Shown here: one piece after another, positions 1 to 6,685 of the stretch
Numbering within the stretch: position 1 is the first letter of the stretch
How the letters are laid out: each line of letters opens with the position of its first letter
Virus record (IMG/VR): IMGVR_UViG_3300009184_000217
Coordinates: 1-24,148 of that record
DNA: 24,148 bases
DNA from: a virus
Reading direction: 5' to 3' (one strand)
Program-made: the position numbers and the translations under genes
Notes under the pieces: model-generated
What the model saw: only the letters and a program-made list of their open reading frames with translations
What the model was told of the DNA's origin: nothing
The model's database searches: none

Positions 1-402
1 ATTTGGAACTAAAGATTCTACAACTACTTCACCTTCGTCATTACGCTCACCATCACCCATTGCGTAAATAGAAAGACCAGTGTGCGGGGCAACTGCCTCT
101 ACAAAATCTTTCCAGTGTGGCATAACCTGCAAGTCGGCAACTAGGCCAACACCATCCTCATAATATGCATCTTCCGCCAGAACACCAAGTAGGTTCTTTG
201 GAGAGCGCACTTCACCTTCGCTGACGGGGTGGTCAACATATGAGTGAGTGCCACGAGGAAAGGCTTGGGGGCCATATTCCTTAAGGACATCTTCTGAATA
301 AATTCCAGAAGAACCCTTTCCGGGCGTAATGAGAATGGCGCGCCAGTTATTCCCATTCTTGACGGGAGCAACGGCAGACTCGGTAAATAGTGTACTAGTC
401 AT
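1..402 (-). CDS. Capsid maturation protease (prohead protease-like), C-terminus beyond window
   Basis: The minus-strand frame opens at an ATG ending at 402 and stays open for 134 codons to the window edge. The visible N-terminus contains PGKGSSGIYSEDVLKEYG, FPRGTHSYVDHP and HTGLSIYAMGDGE. The phrase on a His followed by Pro-rich turn and the later GLSIYA strand resemble actinophage capsid maturation proteases, which cleave scaffold and major capsid protein during head assembly. It lies directly downstream of the portal gene in the same direction, which is where a head protease is expected. No strong Shine-Dalgarno precedes the ATG; the 34-bp gap to the portal is AT-rich. The active-site serine region is probably outside the window, so the assignment rests on N-terminal similarity and gene order. 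Confidence 0.72.
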   Translation of the reverse strand, partial: MTSTLFTESAVAPVKNGNNWRAILITPGKGSSGIYSEDVLKEYGPQAFPRGTHSYVDHPVSEGEVRSPKNLLGVLAEDAYYEDGVGLVADLQVMPHWKDFVEAVAPHTGLSIYAMGDGERNDEGEVVVESLVPN

Positions 403-436
403 ATATATAATTCTAGCACCAAATTATACAGCAAAC

Positions 437-1936
437 TTATTGAGGCAAGTTTTGAATATCTCTTAGCGTATTGTCGCTATTTGTCAAGTCACCAACACCC
501 GCACCAGAGTTACCCTGTGATGTTGCAACGTTAGTTGGTGCTGCGTTAACATCAGCGCCAGGACGTGTGCCACCAGGAACTGCAGCCACTGCAGCAGAGT
601 TTTGATTATTTGGAATAAGAACACCGCTGGGAACAGGACCTTGAGCTTCAATGCCCAACTCTTCGGCGTAAGCATTCTGAATAATCTGAGAATCAAATAG
701 TCCAGTCTGCCAAGCTTGACCAAGCGACTGAACGCTACGGTAACTTGGGTCAACAATAATTTTGTTGAACTTAACACTTGGGTCACGAACACCCATTACG
801 CGAAGAACTCTTGTGAAAAAGTTTTCCCAGTTTCCCTGACGACCATAAGCTGCATTCAAAGTTGACTGGTCAAGAACCTGTGAGCCAGCAGCCGTAGACC
901 CCGTGCCGGAAAGCAAGGCATCAACGCTAACTTCCATGGCGGTTGCAGACATGGCGGCAAGGGGACGACCAGTTTCAAGGTCAACCGCATTATTGCGTGG
1001 CATGGCTGAAAGCTCAACATCAGAGCCAGTCACAGCTGTTGCTGCAACCTGACGATTGTTAAGCAACTTAGCTGAAGCGCTATTAGCGCCCTTGGTTGAC
1101 TTTGATTTAACCTGCCATGCAATACCCGACAATGCTTTCAACATCTTCGAGCCATCCTTAAGGTACTCGCTGTAAGCCCAAGCCCAAGGCAAGGCGGGTA
1201 GGCAGTCAGGCAAGCCCCACAAAGAACCAGTGTCATCGTTTTCGCGGTGGTCAACAATGACAATATTCTTATTAACGGCAACATCATTAATGCTTCGTAC
1301 AGGAGTTTCTGTGTAATCCAGTGGATACCAAACTTTGACATGCTCTGTCTGGTGAGTGCCATCTGGATTCATGGAAATTACTTTGTCATACTCATGCAAT
1401 ATATAGGTAAGAATTTCTGGGTCTGTTGAATCTACAACCCAGCCGGTAATCTGCTCAATTGGAACGCGACCCCATCGTCGCGTTGTTTTGTCATACCGTG
1501 CAAAAAAGTTTCCTGAAGTAAAAAGAATTTTTTCATTCTTCTTACATGCAGATTCGCTAAACAAAACCTGCTGATTAATGGCATCGTTAATAATGTCCAT
1601 GTATCTTGGGGCAAGCGGTTGGTTGTTGCTTGACATTTTAAAGCCGCGACCAAAAACATATGATGCCCTAAGTGAGGCACCACGCTTAAGGATTGCATTC
1701 TGATTTGTTTGCTTGCGTGCGTTAGCTGCAATCAGTTTAAGTTCGGGCAGGGTAACGCCACGTTCCTGCAGTTGGTTAATTGATGTCCAACCAACATCAT
1801 CAAACTCTCTTGTTGCCTGCGCCATTGCCATGTATGACTCAGCAAGCCGTTCATTCTCCTGAATCAGTTCGGAGATTTGCTCATTAAGTACAAAATTTTT
1901 TTCAGAACCATTAAGATTTTTAGGAATATATGCCAT
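437..1936 (-). CDS. Phage portal protein
   Basis: This 499-residue protein has the usual length of a tailed-phage portal, the dodecameric ring at the capsid vertex through which DNA passes. Recognisable features are an N-terminal helical stretch (NEQISELIQENERLAESYMA), a central segment with ARYDKTTRRWGRVPIEQITGW followed by mixed strand/helix, and a Q-, N- and G-rich low-complexity C-terminus that is likely flexible. It sits between the large terminase and the capsid protease, the canonical terminase-portal-protease order, which supports the call as much as sequence similarity does. The ATG at 1936 is 12 bp from the terminase stop, so the two are probably translated from one late message. 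Confidence 0.85.
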   Translation of the reverse strand: MAYIPKNLNGSEKNFVLNEQISELIQENERLAESYMAMAQATREFDDVGWTSINQLQERGVTLPELKLIAANARKQTNQNAILKRGASLRASYVFGRGFKMSSNNQPLAPRYMDIINDAINQQVLFSESACKKNEKILFTSGNFFARYDKTTRRWGRVPIEQITGWVVDSTDPEILTYILHEYDKVISMNPDGTHQTEHVKVWYPLDYTETPVRSINDVAVNKNIVIVDHRENDDTGSLWGLPDCLPALPWAWAYSEYLKDGSKMLKALSGIAWQVKSKSTKGANSASAKLLNNRQVAATAVTGSDVELSAMPRNNAVDLETGRPLAAMSATAMEVSVDALLSGTGSTAAGSQVLDQSTLNAAYGRQGNWENFFTRVLRVMGVRDPSVKFNKIIVDPSYRSVQSLGQAWQTGLFDSQIIQNAYAEELGIEAQGPVPSGVLIPNNQNSAAVAAVPGGTRPGADVNAAPTNVATSQGNSGAGVGDLTNSDNTLRDIQNLPQ

Positions 1937-1948
1937 AAAACAATCTTA

Positions 1949-3505
1949 TCACCAAAAATTCTGTGAGTAAAACGGATGATTGTCTTCTTGTAGGTCGTAT
2001 TCGATTACGCTTCCTACGGCTGGGCTGTCACTATCTTTGAAGTCTAGGATGGAAAGTATGGCTGCATCTAAGGAGTCAGGGGATTTAAGCCCGTTCTTTT
2101 TCATTTCATCTTTCGATGTTATTTGTATTGCACCTTTTGCACTGAACTTGTAAGTTTGCGAGACGAGTTCTTCGCGCAGTCCGGCATCATCGTAGTCGAG
2201 GTCTATTTTTCCTTCGGACATTAGTTCACGCAGGGTGTCGTAATGCCATGCCCTGGCGTTCATCCAACGTTGATTGTCGGGACTTGCATTTGACCCCGCA
2301 ATAGCGCCCACATCGTACACAGCGTCCCGAAATTCCTGTAGAGTAACCAGCGCATCCACTACACCACCGCCGACACCGTTCACATCCACGTTCACTAGTC
2401 TCGCACCAACGGCCTGTGCTGCTGTATGTATCTTTCTCGCAGTTGTTATCAAATCTGTTTTTGACCATGCGCCACCATCCTCTTGTCCGTTGTCGTAAAG
2501 TCTTACGCGCCCACCACGATTAATGTACATCCTGTTCTCGTCTGAACCGAAGCGTGCAATATCGACTCCTATAATAGGTCGGATGCTTTCGTCTTCTTCA
2601 ACTTCGCATTCAATTGCAATGTCTATTACTTCTTGCGAATAAAAAGTATTGTCAGCCTCATCAGGAAACTCACCCAGTACTTTGGCTTTGTACCGTGCGG
2701 AGTCCATTCCCCATGCACGCTTCTTGTGTTCCACCCATTCAACACTTGTCAGGCCGCTAAGAAGTTTGTGCTGCTTCTCCAGGTCTTCATAAACATCCTC
2801 ATCAGTGAACGTGGGCAGGTCAAACGCACTAATAGTATGCAACGACCAGTCTTGGCTGATGCGCGGGTCGGTAAAAATTTTATGAAACTCTGTACCACGC
2901 CGGTCCGGGTTTCCAATCGCTAGGATGCGCGAATCAGAACCTGTTGCTACCGCTTCAGCTGCGGTAAACATTTCAGGCGGCAAACCGCCAGCCTCATCCA
3001 AGAAAACCATTGTGCGCATTTTGCGGGTTCCCTGAAACGACGACACAATGTCCCGGTCAGAGGGGCGTTTACCAAACACCAGGAACTCGGAGCCTTGCTC
3101 ACCGTCCAATTTCCATGCCAACGTTTCGGTAATCCTACCGGGAAGTGCAACACCATTCGTGTATGCTGCACCTTTGTTTACTTTAAGGTACGCAAAAATA
3201 ACTTTCTCAATCTGCGACAACGTAGGTGCAGACACAATGCACAAAGTGTCAGCAGGGTTGCTTACTGCAACCTGCCATGTAATCAAGTCAGCAACAACAG
3301 CCGACTTACCGCAACCGTTCGCAGACTTGACAGCTATACGCGGTGACACCAAAAAGTCTTGAACAATTTGTTCCTGCTTCGAATACCAGCGTTTCCCCAA
3401 AACATCATTCAACCAAGCTTGCGGGTCCGACTGATACAACCTGGCGCGGGAACGCTCCCGCAAATCCCCGATAGCCCCCTCAACAACGTCACTCAGAAAT
3501 GACAT
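1949..3505 (-). CDS. Terminase large subunit (ATPase and nuclease)
   Basis: TerL is the motor that packages phage DNA and cuts it at the ends. In the 518-residue product the ATPase half shows a Walker A SANGCGKS at residues 61-68 and a Walker B MVFLDEAGG around 166-174, with D170 and E171. The C-terminal RNase H-like nuclease half shows the three expected acidic motifs: GVDIARFGSDE (D315), NVDVNGVGGG (D374) and SPDSLDAAIL (D480). All key residues are present, so the enzyme looks intact. The start overlaps the end of the small-subunit gene by 17 bp, indicating coupled translation. Confidence 0.95.
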   Translation of the reverse strand: MSFLSDVVEGAIGDLRERSRARLYQSDPQAWLNDVLGKRWYSKQEQIVQDFLVSPRIAVKSANGCGKSAVVADLITWQVAVSNPADTLCIVSAPTLSQIEKVIFAYLKVNKGAAYTNGVALPGRITETLAWKLDGEQGSEFLVFGKRPSDRDIVSSFQGTRKMRTMVFLDEAGGLPPEMFTAAEAVATGSDSRILAIGNPDRRGTEFHKIFTDPRISQDWSLHTISAFDLPTFTDEDVYEDLEKQHKLLSGLTSVEWVEHKKRAWGMDSARYKAKVLGEFPDEADNTFYSQEVIDIAIECEVEEDESIRPIIGVDIARFGSDENRMYINRGGRVRLYDNGQEDGGAWSKTDLITTARKIHTAAQAVGARLVNVDVNGVGGGVVDALVTLQEFRDAVYDVGAIAGSNASPDNQRWMNARAWHYDTLRELMSEGKIDLDYDDAGLREELVSQTYKFSAKGAIQITSKDEMKKNGLKSPDSLDAAILSILDFKDSDSPAVGSVIEYDLQEDNHPFYSQNFW

Positions 3506-4004
3506 TATTAGACAACTCCCTGGCAGCCAACCTTAAACCATCCGCAACCCAAGCATCCACCAACTCGTCATCCGGCAACTCGTCAGCTTCCTTAACGCGG
3601 CCCACCACCGACTGCAAAGCCAAATCAAACGCACGCCCAAACAACCTGGCCTGCGCCTGCGTAATCTCATTAATGTCAGCATCCACAAGTTTACGCCGCG
3701 AATCCAAACGGTCACCAACCAACTTCAAAGTACGCAACGCCACCGAAGCTGTTGCCGCAAAATCCTTCGGGTCAGACGCAGCCAACCCAGCAAACACCTG
3801 GTCCTTCAAATCAACAATCTCCTCCAACAACAAACGCTCCTGCTGACGCTCCGACAACCAATCCCTCGAAGCCAAAAGTTCAGACACGCGCTCCGCAACA
3901 AACCGTGCATCCAAACCCGTCGCATCCGCAATCTCCTGCGGCGACTTACGCGCCATCGCCAGCAAACGCGAATCCATGGCAGACCTACCCTCAAGCTCCA
4001 CCAT
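3489..4004 (-). CDS. Terminase small subunit, probable
   Basis: A 171-residue, helix-rich protein directly upstream of TerL. Its N-terminus has a helix-turn-helix-like stretch (SPQEIADATGLDARFVAERV) suited to recognising the packaging site, followed by an acidic coiled-coil-like region (LSERQQERLLLEEIVDLKDQ) suited to oligomerisation. Size, position and overlap with TerL fit a small terminase subunit, the DNA-recognition partner of the motor. The first ATG (4004) overlaps the preceding gene by 14 bp; an internal ATG at 3978 (the MDSRLL start) is an alternative. The call depends on context and the HTH-like segment because small subunits diverge strongly. Confidence 0.68.
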   Translation of the reverse strand: MVELEGRSAMDSRLLAMARKSPQEIADATGLDARFVAERVSELLASRDWLSERQQERLLLEEIVDLKDQVFAGLAASDPKDFAATASVALRTLKLVGDRLDSRRKLVDADINEITQAQARLFGRAFDLALQSVVGRVKEADELPDDELVDAWVADGLRLAARELSNNVISE

Positions 4005-4191
4005 TCACCTCACGAATCCAAGCCTCAATAGCAAACTCCATTAAATCCAAAAAACTACAATCCTGCGGGGCCTCAAAAAAAACTTCATGCACGCCATCAA
4101 TCGTGCCCAACCAAACAGTAGGCTCGTCAAACAACATGAGCTTCAACTCGTAAGTACGACCAGCCCAATTAAAAAACAAACCATCAGCCAT
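3991..4191 (-). CDS. Small hypothetical protein, 66 aa
   Basis: The product begins MADGLFFNWAGRTYELKLML and looks like a small beta-rich domain followed by an acidic helix. The ATG at 4191 overlaps the stop of the upstream gene by 8 bp, suggesting translational coupling. A TTG at 4203 in the same frame is possible but would add only four residues. It is the third gene of the late minus-strand operon and precedes the terminase subunits. No family is recognised. Confidence 0.62.
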   Translation of the reverse strand: MADGLFFNWAGRTYELKLMLFDEPTVWLGTIDGVHEVFFEAPQDCSFLDLMEFAIEAWIREVNGGA

Positions 4192-4330
4192 CACGCGCCA
4201 CAATCATGCCATCCAACATGGTGACATCCCACCACAACTCACGCTCACGAATGCGGTCAATGTTGCCAGAACGATACATGAGAAACAACTCCCACTCCGC
4301 CTCACGCAAAGACTTCACAAGTTTATCCAT
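4184..4330 (-). CDS. Small hypothetical protein, 48 aa, first gene of late operon
   Basis: An ATG at 4330 opens a 48-codon frame beginning MDKLVKSLREAEWELFLMYR, a charged amphipathic helix, and ending with TGA at 4184-4186. Its last bases overlap the next gene, which supports it as real. It is the first recognisable gene on the minus strand after the divergent control region. Short charged helical proteins just upstream of terminase are common in actinophages but have no assigned role. Confidence 0.6.
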   Translation of the reverse strand: MDKLVKSLREAEWELFLMYRSGNIDRIRERELWWDVTMLDGMIVARDG

Positions 4331-4491
4331 AACAAAACCCTACCACGTATACGATTCCCAAAACTGAAAACAAAAAAAAAAGGTCGCACTAAAGCACCCC
4401 CCTCCTTATACTCCTCGCGCGTGAGAACTAGAAAGGTTTTCTAGATTAAATATTTAACCTTAGATACTGGTTTGGACTAAATATTTATTCC

Positions 4492-4511
4492 GTTACCAAA
4501 CTGTTACCAAA
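4492..4511 (+). repeat. Tandem 9-bp direct repeat upstream of first early promoter
   Basis: GTTACCAAA occurs at 4492-4500 and again at 4503-4511, an 11-bp period that places both copies on the same face of the helix. The second copy ends 6 bp before the TTGACA at 4518. Helically phased direct repeats just upstream of a -35 box are typical of activator or repressor sites, so this is a candidate operator. No cognate protein can be named. Confidence 0.5.
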
Positions 4512-4517
4512 ATAGAT

Positions 4518-4569
4518 TTGACACGGTACCGGAATTTTGAGAGTATCTATTTGAGGGGCAGGGTGCCCC
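4518..4569 (+). promoter_or_regulatory. Early promoter with +1 hairpin, cassette 0
   Basis: TTGACA is at 4518-4523. The -10 is the weakest of the array: TATCTA at 4544-4549 (20-bp spacer) or GAGTAT at 4541-4546 (17 bp). A perfect hairpin follows, arms GGGGCA and TGCCCC with loop GGG (4555-4569). The GAAAGTGAGT element at 4572-4581 then lies 7 bp before the ATG of the first early gene. The hairpin sequence differs completely from those of later cassettes while its position is kept. Confidence 0.6.
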
Positions 4570-4588
4570 ATGAAAGTGAGTCGGAATT

Positions 4589-4771
4589 ATGGATAAGCAA
4601 ATTTACCGTTTGGTGAATATCATTCTTGAGAATGATTTAGAGTGCATTCTTACCCGTGACGGTATCCTGAATATGATTCAGGGTATGACGCGAAAAGATG
4701 CCGTCGAAATTCTCACGGCACAAGCACAGTTAGCATATGATAACGCTCAAGCGGTAGTCTACGGAGACTAG
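4589..4771 (+). CDS. Small hypothetical early protein, 60 aa
   Basis: The product starts MDKQIYRLVNIILENDLECI and is predicted mostly helical, with the segment GMTRKDAVEILTAQAQLAYD forming a second helix. The ATG follows the first early promoter and its GAAAGTGAGT element. The stop codon lies within a hairpin with arms TAGTCT and AGACTA (4755-4770). It is not recognised as a known family; length and position suggest one of the first phage proteins made after infection. Confidence 0.68.
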   Translation: MDKQIYRLVNIILENDLECILTRDGILNMIQGMTRKDAVEILTAQAQLAYDNAQAVVYGD

Positions 4772-4780
4772 TTCCACGCC

Positions 4781-4827
4781 ATGCCCCTAGGCATAAAGTC
4801 TAGGGGTATGACGGGGCACCTAGCCCC
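4781..4827 (+). other. Two adjacent intergenic hairpins
   Basis: The first has 10-bp arms ATGCCCCTAG (4781-4790) and CTAGGGGTAT (4800-4809), one G-T pair, with a 9-base loop. The second has arms GGGGC (4813-4817) and GCCCC (4823-4827). Neither is followed by a T tract, so they may be weak terminators, mRNA stabilisers or leader structures for the gene at 4850. Confidence 0.5.
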
Positions 4828-4849
4828 CAATAGAAGGGAAGTTTAGAAC

Positions 4850-5005
4850 ATGTTTACACTTAGTCACATTGTAGACAACAAGCCATTGTTGGGCAGGATG
4901 GGGCGCGTGTTGGTTTTCGAGAGCCACATGAGCGCACTGGAATACTATATCGAACGGGAAGACCTGCCGAACGAGTGGAGCATTCGGGAAATCGAAATCC
5001 ACTAG
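4850..5005 (+). CDS. Small hypothetical early protein, 51 aa
   Basis: The reading frame encodes a product that begins MFTLSHIVDNKPLLGRMGRV and ends with a charged segment, EYYIEREDLPNEWSIREIEI. An AAGGGA sequence about 12 bp upstream of the ATG could serve as a distant Shine-Dalgarno. No promoter of the array type lies between this gene and the previous one, so it is probably co-transcribed across the two hairpins at 4781-4827. Function unknown. Confidence 0.58.
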   Translation: MFTLSHIVDNKPLLGRMGRVLVFESHMSALEYYIEREDLPNEWSIREIEIH

Positions 5006-5105
5006 CCGCACCCACCTAGGCATGTGGATAAACTGCCCCCACCCCCAGACGACCGCCATCGAAGGCGCGAGGGGTAACTTTGTGGCAGAAGGTTTATTGT
5101 TGTGA

Positions 5106-5227
5106 ACTTTTTTTCTAGACTTATTGTCTAGACTTTTTTTCTAGACTGGCAGTCTAACTAATACCATGTTAGTAGTGGCACTATCATGTTGTTAGTTGTG
5201 GACTTTCGTTCTAGACTTTCGTTCTAC
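5106..5227 (+). repeat. Iteron-like array of 13-bp repeats
   Basis: Four contiguous 13-bp units occupy 5106-5157: ACTTTTTTTCTAG, ACTTATTGTCTAG, ACTTTTTTTCTAG and the diverged ACTGGCAGTCTAA. Two more, ACTTTCGTTCTAG and ACTTTCGTTCTAC, are tandem at 5202-5227. The flanking 332-base stretch (5006-5337) shows no gene. The junctions create repeated TCTAGAC and one palindrome GTCTAGAC. Tandem AT-rich direct repeats next to an early promoter are consistent with an origin or a regulator-binding array; nothing in the sequence decides between them. Confidence 0.6.
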
Positions 5228-5265
5228 TATAGGCAACTCCGATAGTTGGTATCTGGCTTGCCGAT

Positions 5266-5320
5266 TTGACAAACCGGATTTGGTGTGTCTATAGTGGAAT
5301 TAGTCGGCACCGAGTCGGCT
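5266..5320 (+). promoter_or_regulatory. Early promoter with +1 hairpin, cassette 1
   Basis: TTGACA at 5266-5271 and TATAGT at 5290-5295, spacer 18 bp with GTGTGTC just before the -10. The hairpin runs 5302-5320, arms AGTCGG and TCGGCT, loop CACCGAG, with T-G and G-T pairs inside the stem. GAGAGTGAGT at 5322-5331 ends 6 bp before the ATG at 5338. Confidence 0.8.
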
Positions 5321-5337
5321 AGAGAGTGAGTCACCAC

Positions 5338-5697
5338 ATGGCTAGAATAGCCAGCCGAATCGTATCGGCTAATCGTGAAACACAGTTTCACAAAGACAAC
5401 GAAAAGACCGTAGTCTACGACTACCGGACTGGCATGACTACAGTCCACCGAACCCTACACCGAAGGTGGAGTCTGCGAGCCGAAGGCTGGGATGACACGA
5501 CTACTATCTATGTCGGAGACATAGTAGTAGCAGAGTTACCTACCGATATATCGGTAGACCGGACGTTAGTCCGATTCATGAAGGCAGTGTCACCAACTAC
5601 GTTGGCTACCCTGACTTTTGACGGGGGCTTGACTTTGTCAAGGGAACAGCACGAATTGGCGGATGCACTGGCTAGGGCGTTTCGGAGCCTCAACTAA
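5338..5697 (+). CDS. Hypothetical early protein, 119 aa
   Basis: The basic N-terminus starts MARIASRIVSANRETQFHKD; a beta-rich middle (TTTIYVGDIVVAELPTDI) and a helical C-terminus (REQHELADALARAFRSLN) follow. I chose the ATG at 5338 over the in-frame GTG at 5326 because the GTG is part of the start-associated element. The coding sequence is dense in inverted repeats, for example GTAGTC-TAC-GACTAC at 5410, CTATGTC-GGA-GACATAG at 5508, a 16-bp palindrome at 5541-5556 and CTTGAC-TTT-GTCAAG at 5628. The stop codon sits inside a 10-bp hairpin. No family recognised. Confidence 0.72.
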   Translation: MARIASRIVSANRETQFHKDNEKTVVYDYRTGMTTVHRTLHRRWSLRAEGWDDTTTIYVGDIVVAELPTDISVDRTLVRFMKAVSPTTLATLTFDGGLTLSREQHELADALARAFRSLN

Positions 5698-5738
5698 CCC
5701 CGAAGGGGGTTAGTTACCCCAACCCCCTAAAGGGGGTT
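5692..5738 (+). terminator. Double G/C hairpin between cassettes 1 and 2
   Basis: The first hairpin has perfect 10-bp arms AACTAACCCC (5692-5701) and GGGGTTAGTT (5706-5715), loop GAAG, and contains the stop codon of the preceding gene. The second has arms AACCCCC (5721-5727) and GGGGGTT (5732-5738), loop TAAA, and its last two T are the start of the next TTGACA box. No T tract follows, so intrinsic termination is uncertain; folding in DNA or RNA could also affect the promoter it abuts. Confidence 0.6.
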
Positions 5739-5789
5739 GACAATCGAAAAGAAGTGTGCATATAATGGTGGGGTCGACGAGGGGTCGGC
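5737..5789 (+). promoter_or_regulatory. Early promoter with +1 hairpin, cassette 2
   Basis: TTGACA at 5737-5742 and a consensus TATAAT at 5761-5766 with an 18-bp spacer. The hairpin has arms GTCGA (5773-5777) and TCGGC (5785-5789) around CGAGGGG. GAAAGTGAGT at 5800-5809 ends 4 bp before the ATG. Confidence 0.82.
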
Positions 5790-5813
5790 ACCGATAACCG
5801 AAAGTGAGTAACT

Positions 5814-6122
5814 ATGTTACAGATTGCAATTGGTCGACGTATCTTCGATACTGAGGATGTCTTGACTGAGAATGAATGGCTAGACTTTCAGTCTGGTGTT
5901 GAGGAAATTCTGCAAGAGCAGGGTGAAAGACTGGCAGACACTCGGGCAGTTGGAGTATCCAACTTTGAGGGTGTGGCTGAAGAGACTTGTCTCTTCGTGT
6001 GGTTTGATACTGAGTCTGTGACTCAGGAGACACGCCGTAAGTTGGCTTATGTTGCTTCGGCTTACCGTCAGTATTCGATTGCTATTACCTCTGGTAATAC
6101 TGTCTTTATCAAGGGAGCGTGA
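5814..6122 (+). CDS. Hypothetical early protein, 102 aa
   Basis: An acidic N-terminal half (RRIFDTEDVLTENEWLDFQ, then a helix with EEILQEQGERLADTR) precedes a C-terminal alternating beta/helix region. It resembles small actinophage proteins of unknown function but no family can be named. Within the gene are five perfect short hairpins, among them arms AGTTGGA/TCCAACT (5948-5964), GAAGAGA/TCTCTTC (5979-5996), CTGAGTC/GACTCAG (6010-6026) and TATTACC/GGTAATA (6083-6099). They fall in different codon phases, so they are not explained by a repeated peptide. Confidence 0.72.
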   Translation: MLQIAIGRRIFDTEDVLTENEWLDFQSGVEEILQEQGERLADTRAVGVSNFEGVAEETCLFVWFDTESVTQETRRKLAYVASAYRQYSIAITSGNTVFIKGA

Positions 6123-6124
6123 GT

Positions 6125-6247
6125 ATGAAGACTACTAAAGTAGTGAAGGCTAAGCGTGCTGATTCGACGAGAACGACTAAGGCTAAAGCCTTATCGATTG
6201 AGCGTCGGACTATCCGCCGGACTATCCTGAAGGATGGTTGCCGTTAG
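6125..6247 (+). CDS. Very basic 40-aa protein
   Basis: The ATG at 6125 follows GAGCGTGAGT, a copy of the start-associated element that overlaps the previous stop codon. The product is rich in Lys, Arg and Thr (MKTTKVVKAKRADSTRTTKA, then ERRTIRRTILKDG), a composition suited to nucleic-acid binding. A hairpin with 8-bp arms GTTAGTCT and AGACTAAC (6243-6261, loop TAT) contains the stop. Small size limits confidence, but the start signal and tight coupling favour a real gene. Confidence 0.6.
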   Translation: MKTTKVVKAKRADSTRTTKAKALSIERRTIRRTILKDGCR

Positions 6248-6484
6248 TCTTATAGACTAACAGTCTTATATTACTATTATTCTATAATAGTATTATAGGA
6301 TTACTTATAAGTAACACGGTGAAAGTGTGTCTCAATTACCCTAGTTTTGTAGGGTAGTTGGGGCAGGGTGTCACGGTGGGGCTACCCTAAAGGGTAGTTT
6401 CGGGGTAAAAAGCCTATGTGAAACCGTAGGTTTTATGACACGGTTTCGGGTAGGTTGCGCATAGGATTCCAACCCCTAAAGGGG
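6248..6484 (+). other. Gene-free, hairpin-saturated stretch
   Basis: No convincing reading frame exists on either strand. Perfect inverted repeats follow one another: arms CTATAAT/ATTATAG (6282-6298), a 14-bp palindrome (6301-6314), arms TACCCTA/TAGGGTA (6337-6356), CTACCCT/AGGGTAG (6382-6397) and GAAACCGT/ACGGTTTC (6420-6447). A GAAAGTGTGT at 6321-6330 resembles a decayed start-associated element without a following gene. It could be a structured 3' untranslated region, a non-coding RNA or the remains of a lost cassette. Confidence 0.5.
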
Positions 6485-6513
6485 TTGACTTTTCTCGGGG
6501 AGTCTGGAATAAT
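6468..6513 (+). promoter_or_regulatory. Hairpin plus divergent promoter, cassette 3
   Basis: A hairpin with arms AACCCC and GGGGTT around TAAA runs into TTGACT at 6485-6490. AATAAT at 6508-6513 gives a 17-bp spacer. The spacer does not share the array consensus and no GTCGR-type hairpin starts at +1, so this is the most diverged member of the set. Confidence 0.5.
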
Positions 6514-6519
6514 GGCGCG

Positions 6520-6596
6520 TGACGGGTGTGAGTGTAGGTGTGTGTGGGTGGCATGACGGGCACCGAAAGACACGCCGGACTCTCCCCTAAAGGGGA
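6520..6596 (+). ncRNA. Candidate short RNA between promoter and hairpin
   Basis: The predicted transcript would be about 77 nt and end in the hairpin with arms TCCCCT and AGGGGA (6583-6596). Its middle can fold with outer arms GGTGTGT and ACACGCC and an inner GGTG/CACC. A GTG-initiated frame from 6519 encodes only 23 residues and stops in the terminal hairpin, as real genes of the array do, so a microprotein is the alternative. Evidence is positional and structural only. Confidence 0.35.
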
Positions 6597-6607
6597 AATA
6601 TTGGGAC

Positions 6608-6659
6608 TTGACAAATTGAAATTGGTGTGAGTAGAATGATGGCATCGGCTCCGGTCGGT
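6608..6659 (+). promoter_or_regulatory. Early promoter with +1 hairpin, cassette 4
   Basis: TTGACA at 6608-6613, TAGAAT at 6632-6637, spacer 18 bp containing GAAATTGGTGTGAG. The hairpin ATCGGC-TCCG-GTCGGT (6644-6659) starts 7 bp after the -10, as elsewhere, but its sequence is different, with compensating and wobble pairs. It is followed by GAGAGTGT rather than GAAAGTGAGT. Confidence 0.72.
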
Positions 6660-6685
6660 TAGAAGTTGCGGATACTTTCTAGAGA

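Larger units (their letters stand above)
4331..4588. other. Divergent control region between late and early transcription units
   Basis: No gene was found in these 258 bases. The left part carries a run of ten A (on the minus strand ten T) at about 4372-4381. The minus strand has a weak promoter candidate: TTGTTT at 4368-4373 and TATACG at 4346-4351 with a 16-bp spacer, leaving only a very short leader for the gene starting at 4330. In the middle is a perfect inverted repeat, CTAGAAA and TTTCTAG (4428-4444, 3-bp loop), then two copies of the self-complementary AAATATTT. The right part holds a 9-bp direct repeat and the first early promoter. The layout is that of an early/late switch, but no regulator was identified. 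Confidence 0.55.

Noticed and set aside
2274-3362. Plus-strand frames opposite the large terminase gene
   Set aside because: They lie antisense to a gene with complete ATPase and nuclease motifs and lack ribosome-binding sites.
5303-5320. GGCACCGAGTCGG in the leaders resembles the last hairpin of the S. pyogenes tracrRNA/sgRNA
   Set aside because: The similarity is limited to a short GC-rich stem. The same position in other cassettes has unrelated stems with the same geometry, and there is no Cas gene, repeat array or anti-repeat in the window.
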